Positions 53,102-62,354 of a stretch of DNA of 64,000 nucleotides are shown piece by piece. Made by a program: the position numbers and the translations under genes. The DNA is taken from positions 1 to 64,000 of the forward strand of contig DASQIH010000241.1 in NCBI GenBank assembly GCA_035631655.1, written 5' to 3'. The notes under the pieces were generated by a model. The model worked only from the letters and a program-made list of their open reading frames with translations. It did no database searches and was not told the DNA's origin. The first letter of the stretch is position 1, and every line of letters starts with the position of its first letter. This DNA is from Gp1-AA122 sp035631655. Lineage in GTDB: Bacteria; Acidobacteriota; Terriglobia; Terriglobales; Acidobacteriaceae.

Positions 53102-56007
53102 TACGGCTGCCCCCGAAGCTCGACGAGTCTACGCAGGGGCGCCTGCTTTTTGCGCGCGATTCGTTCCTCCTCGTAGGGACCGCAGATCGGAACGAACTCG
53201 CAATGCGCGCAGGCGTCCTTGCGCGGCGCCGCCGGGAACACCCCGTTGCGGAGAGCATTGTTGATCTGCCGGAGGACGGCTTCGGCGCTTTCGCGGGTTT
53301 CGGCCGTCAGGCGAATGGGGAACTCAACATAGTTGCCCCGCACCGTCGCGTAAAAGAGCCGTGCCTCGGCCACCGGCTGCTGCAGGGCCGCCGTCACCGC
53401 CATCGCATAGAGGGCGGGCTGCAGCGATTCGCCGCCGCCGATCCGCATGGGCACGCGATCCGGTGGTGTGCCGGTCTTGTGGTCGGTGACACGAAGAGAA
53501 CCGCTGGTGTGTCGCTCGATGAGATCGACGCGGCCCTGGACCAGCAGATCGCCGGCAACCGCAACATCGCGAAATCCATATTCAAAGTGAATCGGCGTCC
53601 AGTCGTTTTCGTGGGCGGAGACATGGCGCAGCCAGGCGCGCAGATCACCCCGGATGCGCTCCATATCGGTCTGCCAGACGACGGGAATCGCCGGGAGATA
53701 GCGATCCGCAAACTCGGCTTCCACCTCGCGCAGGATAGATTCCAGCCTGACCAGAGCGGGCTCGACGTCGCGGACGGGCAGTTGCTCGTCTTCCTGCAGC
53801 GCCACGTAGAAACGCGACTGGACCGCATGATAGAGCTCGCCGCGAATCGCAGGGGCCATGCGTTGAATCGCGGCAGGTTGTTCCGGGGCCCGGAGGCCGA
53901 GGACGGATTGCAGGTGGAAGCGGTAAGGGCAGCGGGCATATTGCTCCAGCCGCGTCGGGGCGTAGGAACGAAGGGAAAGCGCGTAATGTTTTTCCATCGC
54001 CAGGCCGACGTGGACGTTGGTGTCCAGCAATCCGTCGGCCCACGTCCACGCGGGTTCCCAGCGGAACCCCCGGGCAATCAGCGAACGATAGACATGCGGG
54101 TTCGCGGCGGCGAGCCATGAGGCTTCGCCGGGCCGGGGCTGGTCCCAGTGCGGACGCAAGAAAGCGAGATCATATTCGGCCGCATCGACGGCATCGTCAG
54201 GATCGAGCGGAGCCGGCCAGCCGAGCCGGGCCTCGCTGAGGCTGCGGGCATCGCGGGCAAAGGCCTGCACGTCAAGTTCGCCGGAGCCGGCGGACTCAGC
54301 AACCTCGAAAGCATAGAAGGAGGGCACGCGCTCGCGGCCCGTAGCCAGATCGATGCGCGACCAGGAGCATGTGATCTGTTGCCGCGCAGCGGCGACGGCC
54401 GAACGCAGCAGCCACGTGTCGTCTTCGCTGGCCGCCATGCCGAGCGGTGCGCGCTGCGAATCGAGCAGCAACGGGTCCTCGCGGACCGTCTTGGGGAAAA
54501 TGCCTTCATTGAGTCCGGGAACAAAGACGGCCTGGAAGCACATGCCGGCCGCCTCTGCCAGGGACCCGACAAAGACAGCGCCATAGCGGGCGGAATCCTC
54601 CTCAAGGCGGCGGCTGGAAAGCTCCGGTTCCAGGGTGGCTAGAACATCGGCGAGCGATACAGTGCCGGCGCCTCTCAGCGGTTGTAGTTCGTCGAGGATG
54701 GCGTGAACCGAAGCGGGGCGATCGAGAGCATGGAGCGCCAGTTCGCCGAGGGCGTCGAGCCAGATCTCCCAATCGGCCCTGTCCGGCAGAGCCGCCAGCC
54801 TGTGGATAATCGGCAACGCAAAGTCCCGGAGATTTTCAAGAGCCTCGCGCTCGGCGGCCTGCTCGTCAGTCAACTCATTGCCATAAGCTTGCAAGCGGCT
54901 CTCCCAACGCGGCAGACCGCTGATCACGCAGGCGCGCGACAGGAGGCGTTCCCACCGCGACGTCAAGGGCCGGGCATCGCCTTCACCAGCAGGCAGTTGA
55001 CCGAAGGACAGATATTCGGCGAAGCGCGCCGCGCTCAGATCCGCGGCGGCACAGCGGAGCAGGGTCAGAAAGGCTCGTCCGCTGATGTCCGGGCGTCGCG
55101 CACCCTGGCTGTACCAGGCCGGAATTCCAGCCCGCGCGAAGGCCTCCTCCAGTAGCGGCTGGTGTCGTTCAGCGCTGCGCACGAAGACGGCCATCTCATC
55201 GAAGCGCATTCCGTCAAGGGCAAGGCGAAGAATACGGCGGGCGATCTCGACGCATTCCAGGGCTTCACCCGATGCGGAGAAGATCCGGACCGAATCGTCG
55301 GCCGCGCGTCGCGGGGCGGGCTCCCCGGTCAGCACGTGCCGTTGCAGGGAATCGAGCCGCGAAACCGCCGGGCCCGGCTGAGGTGCGAGGCAAAGATCCA
55401 GCCAGGCCGGAGCCGCTTCCTTGAGGGCTTCAGCGAGACGCTGCTCTAGGCGGGTGCGCATGCGGAGATCGACAAGCAGCAGATGACGCGGTTCTATGGC
55501 TTCCATGGCCAGGGTGCAACGCGCGGCGTGGTCGGCAAAGCCATGGTCGTGCAAGGCCTCTTCATAAGCCCCCAGTAGGAGGGCGAGATCGGGACCAGAC
55601 CGGCCCGCGGAGCGCAGTTCATCGACGGAAATATCGTCGAGGCGGACGGCCTCCAGCGTTCGGGCGAGGGCGCGTGCGAATCCGGGAAACGCGGATACCG
55701 GAGCCAGATAGGTGAGCTTCGCGCGCAACCGCGCCGTGATCTCGGCCGCCATCGCTTCGCGGGCAACACGACGCACCGGCGCGAGGCCGCGCCTGAGCAT
55801 GGGCACAGAGCTCAGGGCCAGCACGAGATCGCGCAGAGTGTGGCGGTATAGGCCGGCAGAGGCGCCGCCCGGAACACCGGTTCTCGCGAGATCGTCCACG
55901 GCTTCGCGTGTGCCGCCGATGACCAGAACGGGCGCGCGGCCTCGGAGAAATTCCGTACCGCGCTCCAACAGTGCGTGACTGGAATGCGCTGTGAACTGCA
56001 TAGGCAT
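53101..56007 (-). CDS. addB: AddB-like nuclease subunit
   Basis: A protein of about 970 aa. It has a degenerate helicase N-terminal region (no clear Walker A; VLVIGGTREAVDDL) and a C-terminal RecB-type nuclease (QGRVDLIERH, VTDHKTGTP). It ends with CAHCEFVPIC which, with an earlier Cys in EQYARCPYRFH, would hold an iron-sulfur cluster as in AddB. The ATG at 56007 is chosen over 56073, since the conserved domain begins right after it (MQFTAHSSHALLE). It is co-translated with addA. Confidence 0.8.
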   Translation of the reverse strand: MPMQFTAHSSHALLERGTEFLRGRAPVLVIGGTREAVDDLARTGVPGGASAGLYRHTLRDLVLALSSVPMLRRGLAPVRRVAREAMAAEITARLRAKLTYLAPVSAFPGFARALARTLEAVRLDDISVDELRSAGRSGPDLALLLGAYEEALHDHGFADHAARCTLAMEAIEPRHLLLVDLRMRTRLEQRLAEALKEAAPAWLDLCLAPQPGPAVSRLDSLQRHVLTGEPAPRRAADDSVRIFSASGEALECVEIARRILRLALDGMRFDEMAVFVRSAERHQPLLEEAFARAGIPAWYSQGARRPDISGRAFLTLLRCAAADLSAARFAEYLSFGQLPAGEGDARPLTSRWERLLSRACVISGLPRWESRLQAYGNELTDEQAAEREALENLRDFALPIIHRLAALPDRADWEIWLDALGELALHALDRPASVHAILDELQPLRGAGTVSLADVLATLEPELSSRRLEEDSARYGAVFVGSLAEAAGMCFQAVFVPGLNEGIFPKTVREDPLLLDSQRAPLGMAASEDDTWLLRSAVAAARQQITCSWSRIDLATGRERVPSFYAFEVAESAGSGELDVQAFARDARSLSEARLGWPAPLDPDDAVDAAEYDLAFLRPHWDQPRPGEASWLAAANPHVYRSLIARGFRWEPAWTWADGLLDTNVHVGLAMEKHYALSLRSYAPTRLEQYARCPYRFHLQSVLGLRAPEQPAAIQRMAPAIRGELYHAVQSRFYVALQEDEQLPVRDVEPALVRLESILREVEAEFADRYLPAIPVVWQTDMERIRGDLRAWLRHVSAHENDWTPIHFEYGFRDVAVAGDLLVQGRVDLIERHTSGSLRVTDHKTGTPPDRVPMRIGGGESLQPALYAMAVTAALQQPVAEARLFYATVRGNYVEFPIRLTAETRESAEAVLRQINNALRNGVFPAAPRKDACAHCEFVPICGPYEEERIARKKQAPLRRLVELRGQP

Positions 56008-56136
56008 GATCCGTCCGGCGGCGGAGAGCCGCGGACGCAAACGGCCCGTATCTGAATCAGGTAGCAAGGCCATTGTTCCATATCCGGCATCCCTGCTTCA
56101 CAAAGCTGGGCTTCACCAACCCGGTGGAATTCGGGG

Positions 56137-57807
56137 TCAGACTTGCTCGGGCGGCCACAAGGGCAGTTCTAATTCTGCTGGCGGACCGCCCGGTAGAATA
56201 TCGCCTCCAGGGGCCTCTTCTTCCGGCGCGACGTTCCCGTCATCATCGTCTTCGTCAAGATCGACGGTCTCGTCATCACCATCCGTGTAATCCGAATATC
56301 CGTCTTCCCAGGTATCGCCGGCATCGTAAAACCTGACGTCACTATTAGACAGAATCGAGAAAAACGGATCGGCCGACAGGAACTCGTTGCCGTCCGATGG
56401 CGCAAGCCATCCTTGGGCGCAGGCTTCGTAGGCGAGCAGCCAATGCTCGGAATACAGGTGCTCCTTCGCCATCCGGGAGGCCCATAAGCGGGAATTCGTT
56501 GGCGGCAGCAGGTTCTGCTGCTCAAGATCGAGGGCGACGAGCGCGACGATATCGTCGTCCATGTTCCTTACGGTGGCACTGACGGACTCCGGCAGAGCGA
56601 TTGACAGCGTCCGGGCCATCCATAGGCTCCATGCGACCTCGAATCCGTGCTGAAGCGGGGCGTGGGAGACGCAGAGTTCGACAAGCACATCCCTCAGGCC
56701 GTCGCGATCACAGGCTTTGTCATTCTTTCCGAACAGTTCGAGCAGTGCCGGGAGCATTGTAGGCTCTGCTATAGCGAAACGAAGCAGCGATGAGCGCACC
56801 ACTTCCCACTCCGTGTCTTTGAGCCTGTCCGCCCGGTGAGCGATTTTCCGGACGGCGTAGGTCAGCACGCTGTCGCCGGGAAACTTCTGTGCCAGGGACG
56901 CTGCCCTGTCGAAGAAGGCCTTTACGCCCGTGGCGCGGCCGTCGCTCAGAATGCGGATGAGCCGCAGCTCCGTCTTCCACTCCGGCTCAATCGGCTCGGG
57001 AATCTCGATGATTTCTGTTTTCGGCCCGTTGATCTGGAGCTCGAACGATTGCGTGACGACGTGCAGCGCGGCCAGAGCTTTTTCGGCCTCGGCCCGGGTC
57101 CTGAAGTAGAGATGGTAGTCGTCAATATAGCGGACGCCACGAAGCTTTTGTTTCATGAGCTTCTCCAGCATCACATCCATGCGGGAGGCGATGACCTCCG
57201 CCACCAGAAATGACGTATCGGGCCCGATGGGAATACCGCCTGTCTGCCGGTCCTGCGTCTCCCGCATCAATGTGTCGAGCTGATTCCCGTACCAACTCCT
57301 CGCTCGTTTCGACCTCGCCACTTCCTTGCCGTGGATCGCCCAGGGAATGGAGTGTGTGTAGATACTCGGGTAGAAGGAGGCGATGTCGGCCTTGAGCATG
57401 AAGCGCCGGCCGATCGAGGTATGCGAACGCTGAACGCCTTCGACCCTTCGGCTGTGCTCCGAGGCTACCGCTCTGCGCGATGATGGGATTGGACGGCTGA
57501 GGGCGACGGACGATTTTTTGCACAGCTCATCGAGCCGGTTCCAATTCTCCGCCACCGCGATGCACAACATTGACTGGCTATACGGATTCGGAATCCCAAA
57601 GTGCCGCCTGAGGTGCTTCATTTTCGGCACGGAGTGTCGGACTAACCGCGTGCGACGCCGGACGTCGGATTTTTTATTCATTTCTGCCCGCGCGAACGTC
57701 AGCAGATCATCCATCACCCATAAGAGTTTGAGCGAGCTAATCGGCGGTACTATGCGGTCGTGAAAGAGGCCGCGGGCGAGCAGATCGCCGGCACTCGGGC
57801 TAGGCAT
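56137..57807 (-). CDS. Unknown-group (DRT/Abi-type) reverse transcriptase
   Basis: A 556-aa RNA-directed DNA polymerase. KADIASFYPSIYTHSIPWA (motif A, Asp141), GGIPIGPDTSFLVAEV (motif B) and RYIDDYHLYF (motif C, YIDD 227-230) are intact, so it should be active. A helical C-terminal domain (~300-500) and a very acidic tail follow. No retron RNA, maturase domain or diversity-generating template was seen. The FYPSIYTHSIPWA signature is that of Abi/unknown-group RTs involved in phage defence; the exact subgroup is not resolved. It stands alone on the minus strand between addB and an HNH gene. Confidence 0.85.
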   Translation of the reverse strand: MPSPSAGDLLARGLFHDRIVPPISSLKLLWVMDDLLTFARAEMNKKSDVRRRTRLVRHSVPKMKHLRRHFGIPNPYSQSMLCIAVAENWNRLDELCKKSSVALSRPIPSSRRAVASEHSRRVEGVQRSHTSIGRRFMLKADIASFYPSIYTHSIPWAIHGKEVARSKRARSWYGNQLDTLMRETQDRQTGGIPIGPDTSFLVAEVIASRMDVMLEKLMKQKLRGVRYIDDYHLYFRTRAEAEKALAALHVVTQSFELQINGPKTEIIEIPEPIEPEWKTELRLIRILSDGRATGVKAFFDRAASLAQKFPGDSVLTYAVRKIAHRADRLKDTEWEVVRSSLLRFAIAEPTMLPALLELFGKNDKACDRDGLRDVLVELCVSHAPLQHGFEVAWSLWMARTLSIALPESVSATVRNMDDDIVALVALDLEQQNLLPPTNSRLWASRMAKEHLYSEHWLLAYEACAQGWLAPSDGNEFLSADPFFSILSNSDVRFYDAGDTWEDGYSDYTDGDDETVDLDEDDDDGNVAPEEEAPGGDILPGGPPAELELPLWPPEQV

Positions 57808-57919
57808 TGCTTGATTCTAATGGAACGTCCAATGACGTGAAGGGTTTCGCCGCGCGCCAGCGGTGTTGATAGCCGAGCACCGCGGAGCCACGAACGGGTT
57901 CCGTCTGAGAAAAATCAAG

Positions 57920-58417
57920 TCAATTAGAGCGGCCGCGCGCGTAGTCGAATATTGAGTTGCGAGCACCCTTTCGAGAGTTACACCTTCGACACATGATTTC
58001 TGCGTTCGCGCGGGAGGTAAGGCCCCCGTTTCTCAACGCGACAATGTGATCGATCGTCAGCTCCGTATATTGAACTCGCTTTGCGCAGTGAGGGCAGCGG
58101 GAACCATACGAAGCTATATGGTCCTCCCGCATCTCGTCGCGGAACCATTGCGGAAATTCGCCTTCTCCAAAGTCCTCATCAAGTGTAGCCTGGAGGCCCT
58201 TGTATACGACGAAGCCCAACGCTGCATATCCCAATATTTTCGCCACAACCTCTCCGAATCCTGGCGTCTGGGCAATCGGATGTGGATTCGGGAAAGGTGG
58301 GATGAAAAGAATTGTCAACGTCTGGTAGCAGCCAGGGCACTGTACCACCGAGCCGTGCAGGGCGTTGACCACAGAGAAAGCTGCGCCGCACATTGCACAG
58401 TGAAAGTTTGTGGCCAT
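57920..58417 (-). CDS. Zinc-ribbon / membrane-segment / HNH endonuclease-like protein
   Basis: A 165-aa protein. An N-terminal zinc ribbon (FHCAMCGAAF ... VVQCPGCYQTL) is followed by a hydrophobic segment (GYAALGFVVYKGL). The HNH domain reads CPHCAKRVQ, then LTIDHIVALRNGG, NAEIMCRRCNSRKG, with the IDH catalytic His and metal cysteines present. It may be a DNA-cutting effector. It lies 56 bases after the CapW-like gene on the same strand and probably shares its transcript. The start at 58417 is chosen at the zinc ribbon. Confidence 0.7.
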   Translation of the reverse strand: MATNFHCAMCGAAFSVVNALHGSVVQCPGCYQTLTILFIPPFPNPHPIAQTPGFGEVVAKILGYAALGFVVYKGLQATLDEDFGEGEFPQWFRDEMREDHIASYGSRCPHCAKRVQYTELTIDHIVALRNGGLTSRANAEIMCRRCNSRKGARNSIFDYARGRSN

Positions 58418-58473
58418 AGGCGAGTTATGACGTTGGCAGTTGACAATGAGGCGCAACGTCCAATTTTGATCCT

Positions 58474-59379
58474 TTAGCGAAGTCCTGCCTTCGGCAGCAG
58501 CGGCTCGAGTTCTGAGCGATTCTTTAACACAACCTGTTGGGCTTCCGGCGTCGTTTCTGGCTGATCTAACCGAAGCTGCCGCAGTGCATAAAACAGCAGT
58601 GCCTCCCGACACTCGAAATTGCAGTTTCCCCCTACCATCCCGTAGTCAAGTTCGATCACACGACGCTGCGCTTCAGACAAACCAGGATGAGGTGAGAGGA
58701 CTAGGGTTACCATGTGATTCCACTCAGAATCCTCCGTCGCGCGTTCGCGGTCCGATTCCGTCCCCTCGATGTCCAAAATCCTTGATATGAGAAAGTCTCG
58801 AAAATCCTGCCGCGTGTGACAGTAGGCGCGCACGTGCCAGCGCTGCCCGTCGTGGGCCAGTGCGTGTGGTGTTAGCTTCCGCGAGAAGGGCGTTGATCTC
58901 GAAAGGGATTGATAAACCAGCTTCAAGGCGCGATTTGAGTGAATGGCTTCAATGAGGGCTGCGACAATTCGAGAATCGAGATGCCTCCACGGCCTTGGCG
59001 TAGCCGCCACACAAGGACGCCATCCGAGGAAGGTTTCGCCCGCCGGCTCAACTCCGTAAGCATCGAGCAGCAGATCGTTCAGGTACCGCTCGTGGTTCGT
59101 GCCCTGAAAAAGCGGCTCGAACCCGTCCGCTAGTACGTACGTTCGAGTGCTCCGATCATAAGTCAAATTTCCGGGTGCGCGACGCGTGTATTCCGCTAGA
59201 TCGAGAGATGCCTGCGGGACCGAGATGCCAAAGAAATGCGTGAGGTCACTGCGGTTGAGATGACCAGCCCATCGCAGTCTGTACTCAATGAACTCCAGTC
59301 GCCGGTCCTGGCCCCAACGAGCAACCCGCGCAGGGTTTGCTGGAGTCTCCAATTCCTCTCTTTTGTCTTCAGTGAGCAC
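58474..59379 (-). CDS. capW: CapW-like WYL-domain repressor
   Basis: A 301-aa protein with an N-terminal winged helix (NRSDLTHFFGISVPQASLDLAEY) and a central WYL domain (NRALKLVYQSLSRST, LTPHALAHDGQRWHVRAYC). A C-terminal dimer region follows. CapW and BrxR repressors have this layout and keep defence operons off until a signal appears. It starts with GTG and is divergent from the CBASS operon across a 70-base gap with direct repeats. Confidence 0.82.
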   Translation of the reverse strand: MLTEDKREELETPANPARVARWGQDRRLEFIEYRLRWAGHLNRSDLTHFFGISVPQASLDLAEYTRRAPGNLTYDRSTRTYVLADGFEPLFQGTNHERYLNDLLLDAYGVEPAGETFLGWRPCVAATPRPWRHLDSRIVAALIEAIHSNRALKLVYQSLSRSTPFSRKLTPHALAHDGQRWHVRAYCHTRQDFRDFLISRILDIEGTESDRERATEDSEWNHMVTLVLSPHPGLSEAQRRVIELDYGMVGGNCNFECREALLFYALRQLRLDQPETTPEAQQVVLKNRSELEPLLPKAGLR

Positions 59380-59400
59380 GTACCTTTATTGTTGCATCCG

Positions 59401-59450
59401 TATAAAAACTATGCAAGCATAAAAACTATGCTAGTATAAAAATAAGACGT
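59401..59450. promoter_or_regulatory. 17-bp direct repeats in the divergent capW/cap5 promoter
   Basis: TATAAAAACTATGCAAG (59401-59417) and CATAAAAACTATGCTAG (59418-59434) are near-identical 17-mers, followed by a partial third copy (TATAAAAATAAGACGTA). They contain TATGC..GCATA symmetry. They fill the intergenic gap and are the likely CapW binding sites. Confidence 0.7.
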
Positions 59451-61097
59451 ATGCTGATCGCAAGTCCTAAAGCCGTGATACCGACACCCAAGCCTCCTTT
59501 TCCATGTGTTGAGGTTCAGTGCACCGCATTGCAAGATCAGGAATTCGCGGCGGAATTGAAGCGCCAAATGGCCGGAGGCCGCACGCGTTGGCACGTGATT
59601 GCCAACGCATTCTCTGTTAGAGTCTTGGCGGCCCAACCCGAAGAAAGCCAATGGGTCGACGTCGGCTTCGGCGATATTGGCAGCGAGACAGAGATCCAAC
59701 TCAAACTTGTCGCTAAGGCCTCAGAACTCAGTTGGACAGATGTCGATATTGCGAATCTGACACAGGTATCAGCCGATCTGTCCAATCCGACGCTGGTGCC
59801 CGTCGCCAAGTTGAAGGAGTGGATCAAACATAGGGACAGAGTCACGACAGGACGTCAGGGGGAGATCACGGAATCCGTGAAGGCCGAAGTATCCTCGCTT
59901 GCAGCATGGCGGTGCCAGTTCGAGGGTTGCGGCGAAAATCTCCGGGAGCATCTCATGCCTGGTGTACGGGGCAATTTTTCGTACTTCGCGCACATTGTCG
60001 CGGCCTCCTCGGATGGCCCCCGTGGCGATCAGGTTTTGTCTTCGCAGCTCGCGAACGATCCCACGAACATACTTCTGCTTTGCGACAAATGTCATCGCAC
60101 AATTGATCGGGTAGCTTCCCACCTCTACTCCCGACAAAGACTCCAGGAGATGCGAGCACGAAACCTCGCTAGTGTGAAGCGTTGCCTTGATTCACTGCGC
60201 TATCCCGTGGCGCGCCTCCTCGTGCTTAGTGGAAACGTCCAGGGCCAGTCCGCAGCATTTGACGAGTCCCTAGCTCAGGAAGCCATGTGGCTTCAAAAAC
60301 TCCGGTGCGACAACGCGCGCCCCGATTGGTTCGCGCGCAACGCCGGCCACCTCGGAGATACACACTCACCAGCATTCTGGTCAAGCCTGTTCACTCTACT
60401 CAAGAAAGACATTCCCCGCCTGCAATCAATCTTAGAGGGAACTGCGCACGATTCTGTTCACGGAATGCCGCTTGCTGTATTTCCCGCGCCGCACGCTACT
60501 TCCGTTCTAGTTTTGACGGGGCGGCTCCTCGGCGAGTCACGGACAATTCATCTGTTTCAATTCCACCGCGATCAGGTGGGTGGGAACCTCGGTGGTCAGT
60601 GGGCTTGGGTGGGAACGCCACCAGCGAAAGACAAGTACAAAATGAGGGTGTTGCGTTCGGCCGAACCTGAAGAAAACGAGGCAACGCTCCTAGTACACCT
60701 CACTGACTCCATTCCTCCTACTGAGCTGCCAGTGAGCTTCTACGAAAATGGCCGGTGGGCGCGCCCCACCATCGAGGTGGGCGTTGAGCAGCCCAGCCGT
60801 CGGATCATCGGCCACCCAGAAGATCTGGAGCTCTTTGGACTGGCGGTGGATAATGCACTCCATAAGCTACAAGATCAATGGCGCGTTTCGAGGGTTCACC
60901 TGCTGGTAATCGCACCGATCACCGCATGTGTCCGAATCGGGCAAAAGATGCAGGCACGGTGCCAGCCCGACTTTGTACTCTACGAGCGCAAAACGTCTGG
61001 CCAGACAGCGGAGCTTGACTCGTTCATTTCAACCATTCGAATCACGCCCCAAGACGTAATTCACCTCCAAACGGGGGGAACCTGCCCGCTGTGCTAG
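59451..61097 (+). CDS. cap5: HNH-SAVED effector (Cap5-like) of CBASS
   Basis: A 548-aa protein. An HNH nuclease is at residues ~155-220 (CQFEGCGENL, YFAHIVAASSDGPRGD, NILLLCDKCHRTID). A SAVED-type domain is at the C-terminal half (~340-520; VHLLVIAPITACVRIGQKMQAR). SAVED senses a cyclic oligonucleotide and triggers DNA cleavage. Typical Cap5 proteins are shorter: about 145 residues precede the HNH here and match nothing known. No clear ribosome site precedes the ATG, which sits right after the repeats. It overlaps the upstream region of the CD-NTase gene closely. Confidence 0.85.
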   Translation: MLIASPKAVIPTPKPPFPCVEVQCTALQDQEFAAELKRQMAGGRTRWHVIANAFSVRVLAAQPEESQWVDVGFGDIGSETEIQLKLVAKASELSWTDVDIANLTQVSADLSNPTLVPVAKLKEWIKHRDRVTTGRQGEITESVKAEVSSLAAWRCQFEGCGENLREHLMPGVRGNFSYFAHIVAASSDGPRGDQVLSSQLANDPTNILLLCDKCHRTIDRVASHLYSRQRLQEMRARNLASVKRCLDSLRYPVARLLVLSGNVQGQSAAFDESLAQEAMWLQKLRCDNARPDWFARNAGHLGDTHSPAFWSSLFTLLKKDIPRLQSILEGTAHDSVHGMPLAVFPAPHATSVLVLTGRLLGESRTIHLFQFHRDQVGGNLGGQWAWVGTPPAKDKYKMRVLRSAEPEENEATLLVHLTDSIPPTELPVSFYENGRWARPTIEVGVEQPSRRIIGHPEDLELFGLAVDNALHKLQDQWRVSRVHLLVIAPITACVRIGQKMQARCQPDFVLYERKTSGQTAELDSFISTIRITPQDVIHLQTGGTCPLC

Positions 61098-61114
61098 GCA
61101 CAACAACGGAGATT

Positions 61115-62344
61115 ATGATGACTAACAAAACCTTTTCTAAACGCATCCAGGAATCCCTCAACCTGACCAAGTCCACGGAGCGATGGGAACAGCTCATGGT
61201 GTCGTTGTTGCGCCGTCTGGAGCTTGATCCAGGCGCTCGTAAGGATGCGGAGCGGGAGTATATGGCCTTGGCCGACCGGATCGCCGATCACCTCGACATC
61301 CCGCGTCACTCCGTCGATGTCGTTCCGCAGGGCTCGATGCGCACTCAGACCACAATCCGTCCACCTGGACGAACAAACTTCGATTTGGATGTGGTGGTTG
61401 TGCTCTCGGGACCCCGTTACGCGAATCCCGATCCCGAGCTATTCTTCGAAGAATTCGGCGCGGCATTGCAAGGAAATGAGGCCGTAACTGGCGCGCCGAC
61501 CGCTAAAAATCGGTGCTGGCGTTTGCCGTTTCCGAATAAGCCGTACTATTTTGACGTGACGCCCGCCGTACCTGATCCGATCCACGCCTATGGGGCTGCA
61601 CTGCGCGTGCGAGACCCAGAAACGGCCTGGAGTCCCTCGAATCCAACGGAATTTGCTCAATGGTTCTGCGACCGCGCCGATCTTCAGTTTTCCTTCCAAT
61701 CAGCAACGGGTTTGGGAAGCCTGATCGAAGCCCGCAAGAGCGTAGAGCCGTTGCCAAGCGATCCGGTTCGAATTGATGACATGCTGCGCCGCACGGTCCA
61801 GTTGGTTAAGCTCCATCGTGACAACGCCTACTTCCACGAGAGCGACGTGCGCAAACAGGGCTGCCCGATCTCTGTGATTATCGTCACGCTGGCCGGTCTT
61901 GCCTTTGAAAGCATTTGGCTGACGCGACGCAATTCGTTCACGTCGCCCATCGAGGTCGTTCTTGCCGTAATTGAGGAAATGCCGAACTGGATCGAACGCG
62001 ACGCGGCAGGCAACTACTTTGTACGCAACCCCGCACTCAAGAAAGAAAACTTCGCCGAGAGATGGAACACAGATCAAGGGCTTCGTGCGGGCGAGTTCTT
62101 TCGTTGGCATCAGCGGCTCGAGGACGACATTGAAGCTCTGCTGACTGATGAATACTCCAAGAGTAACGAGAGAAAACTCAAGGCAATCTTTGGCCAGGTT
62201 GGCATCGATGCGTGGATGGCGAGCCTCGAAGAGATCGAGCAGAGTGCGCCACTCCTTAAGGGTTTGGTCGCATCTTCAGGTATCGAGGTCAGCAACCCCC
62301 GGGTCGCAACGCCCGTAAGTCGCAATACTAGGACCCTCGCCTAG
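61115..62344 (+). CDS. CD-NTase (cyclic oligonucleotide synthase) of CBASS
   Basis: A 409-aa nucleotidyltransferase of the cGAS/DncV-like superfamily. The GS motif (QGSMRTQ, residues 73-74) is followed by FDLDVVVVL with Asp90 and Asp92, and a third acidic residue in YYFDVTPAV (Asp147). It makes the cyclic nucleotide signal after phage infection. The start is at ATG 61115 or 61118, with ACGGAG upstream; a GTG at 61091 overlaps the previous stop. The subgroup is not resolved. Confidence 0.88.
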   Translation: MMTNKTFSKRIQESLNLTKSTERWEQLMVSLLRRLELDPGARKDAEREYMALADRIADHLDIPRHSVDVVPQGSMRTQTTIRPPGRTNFDLDVVVVLSGPRYANPDPELFFEEFGAALQGNEAVTGAPTAKNRCWRLPFPNKPYYFDVTPAVPDPIHAYGAALRVRDPETAWSPSNPTEFAQWFCDRADLQFSFQSATGLGSLIEARKSVEPLPSDPVRIDDMLRRTVQLVKLHRDNAYFHESDVRKQGCPISVIIVTLAGLAFESIWLTRRNSFTSPIEVVLAVIEEMPNWIERDAAGNYFVRNPALKKENFAERWNTDQGLRAGEFFRWHQRLEDDIEALLTDEYSKSNERKLKAIFGQVGIDAWMASLEEIEQSAPLLKGLVASSGIEVSNPRVATPVSRNTRTLA

Positions 62345-62354
62345 GGCGGTCAGC

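Noticed and set aside
56137..57807. Retron or group II intron reverse transcriptase
   Set aside because: No maturase/HNH domain in the protein, no recognisable intron RNA and no msr-msd-like inverted repeat upstream.
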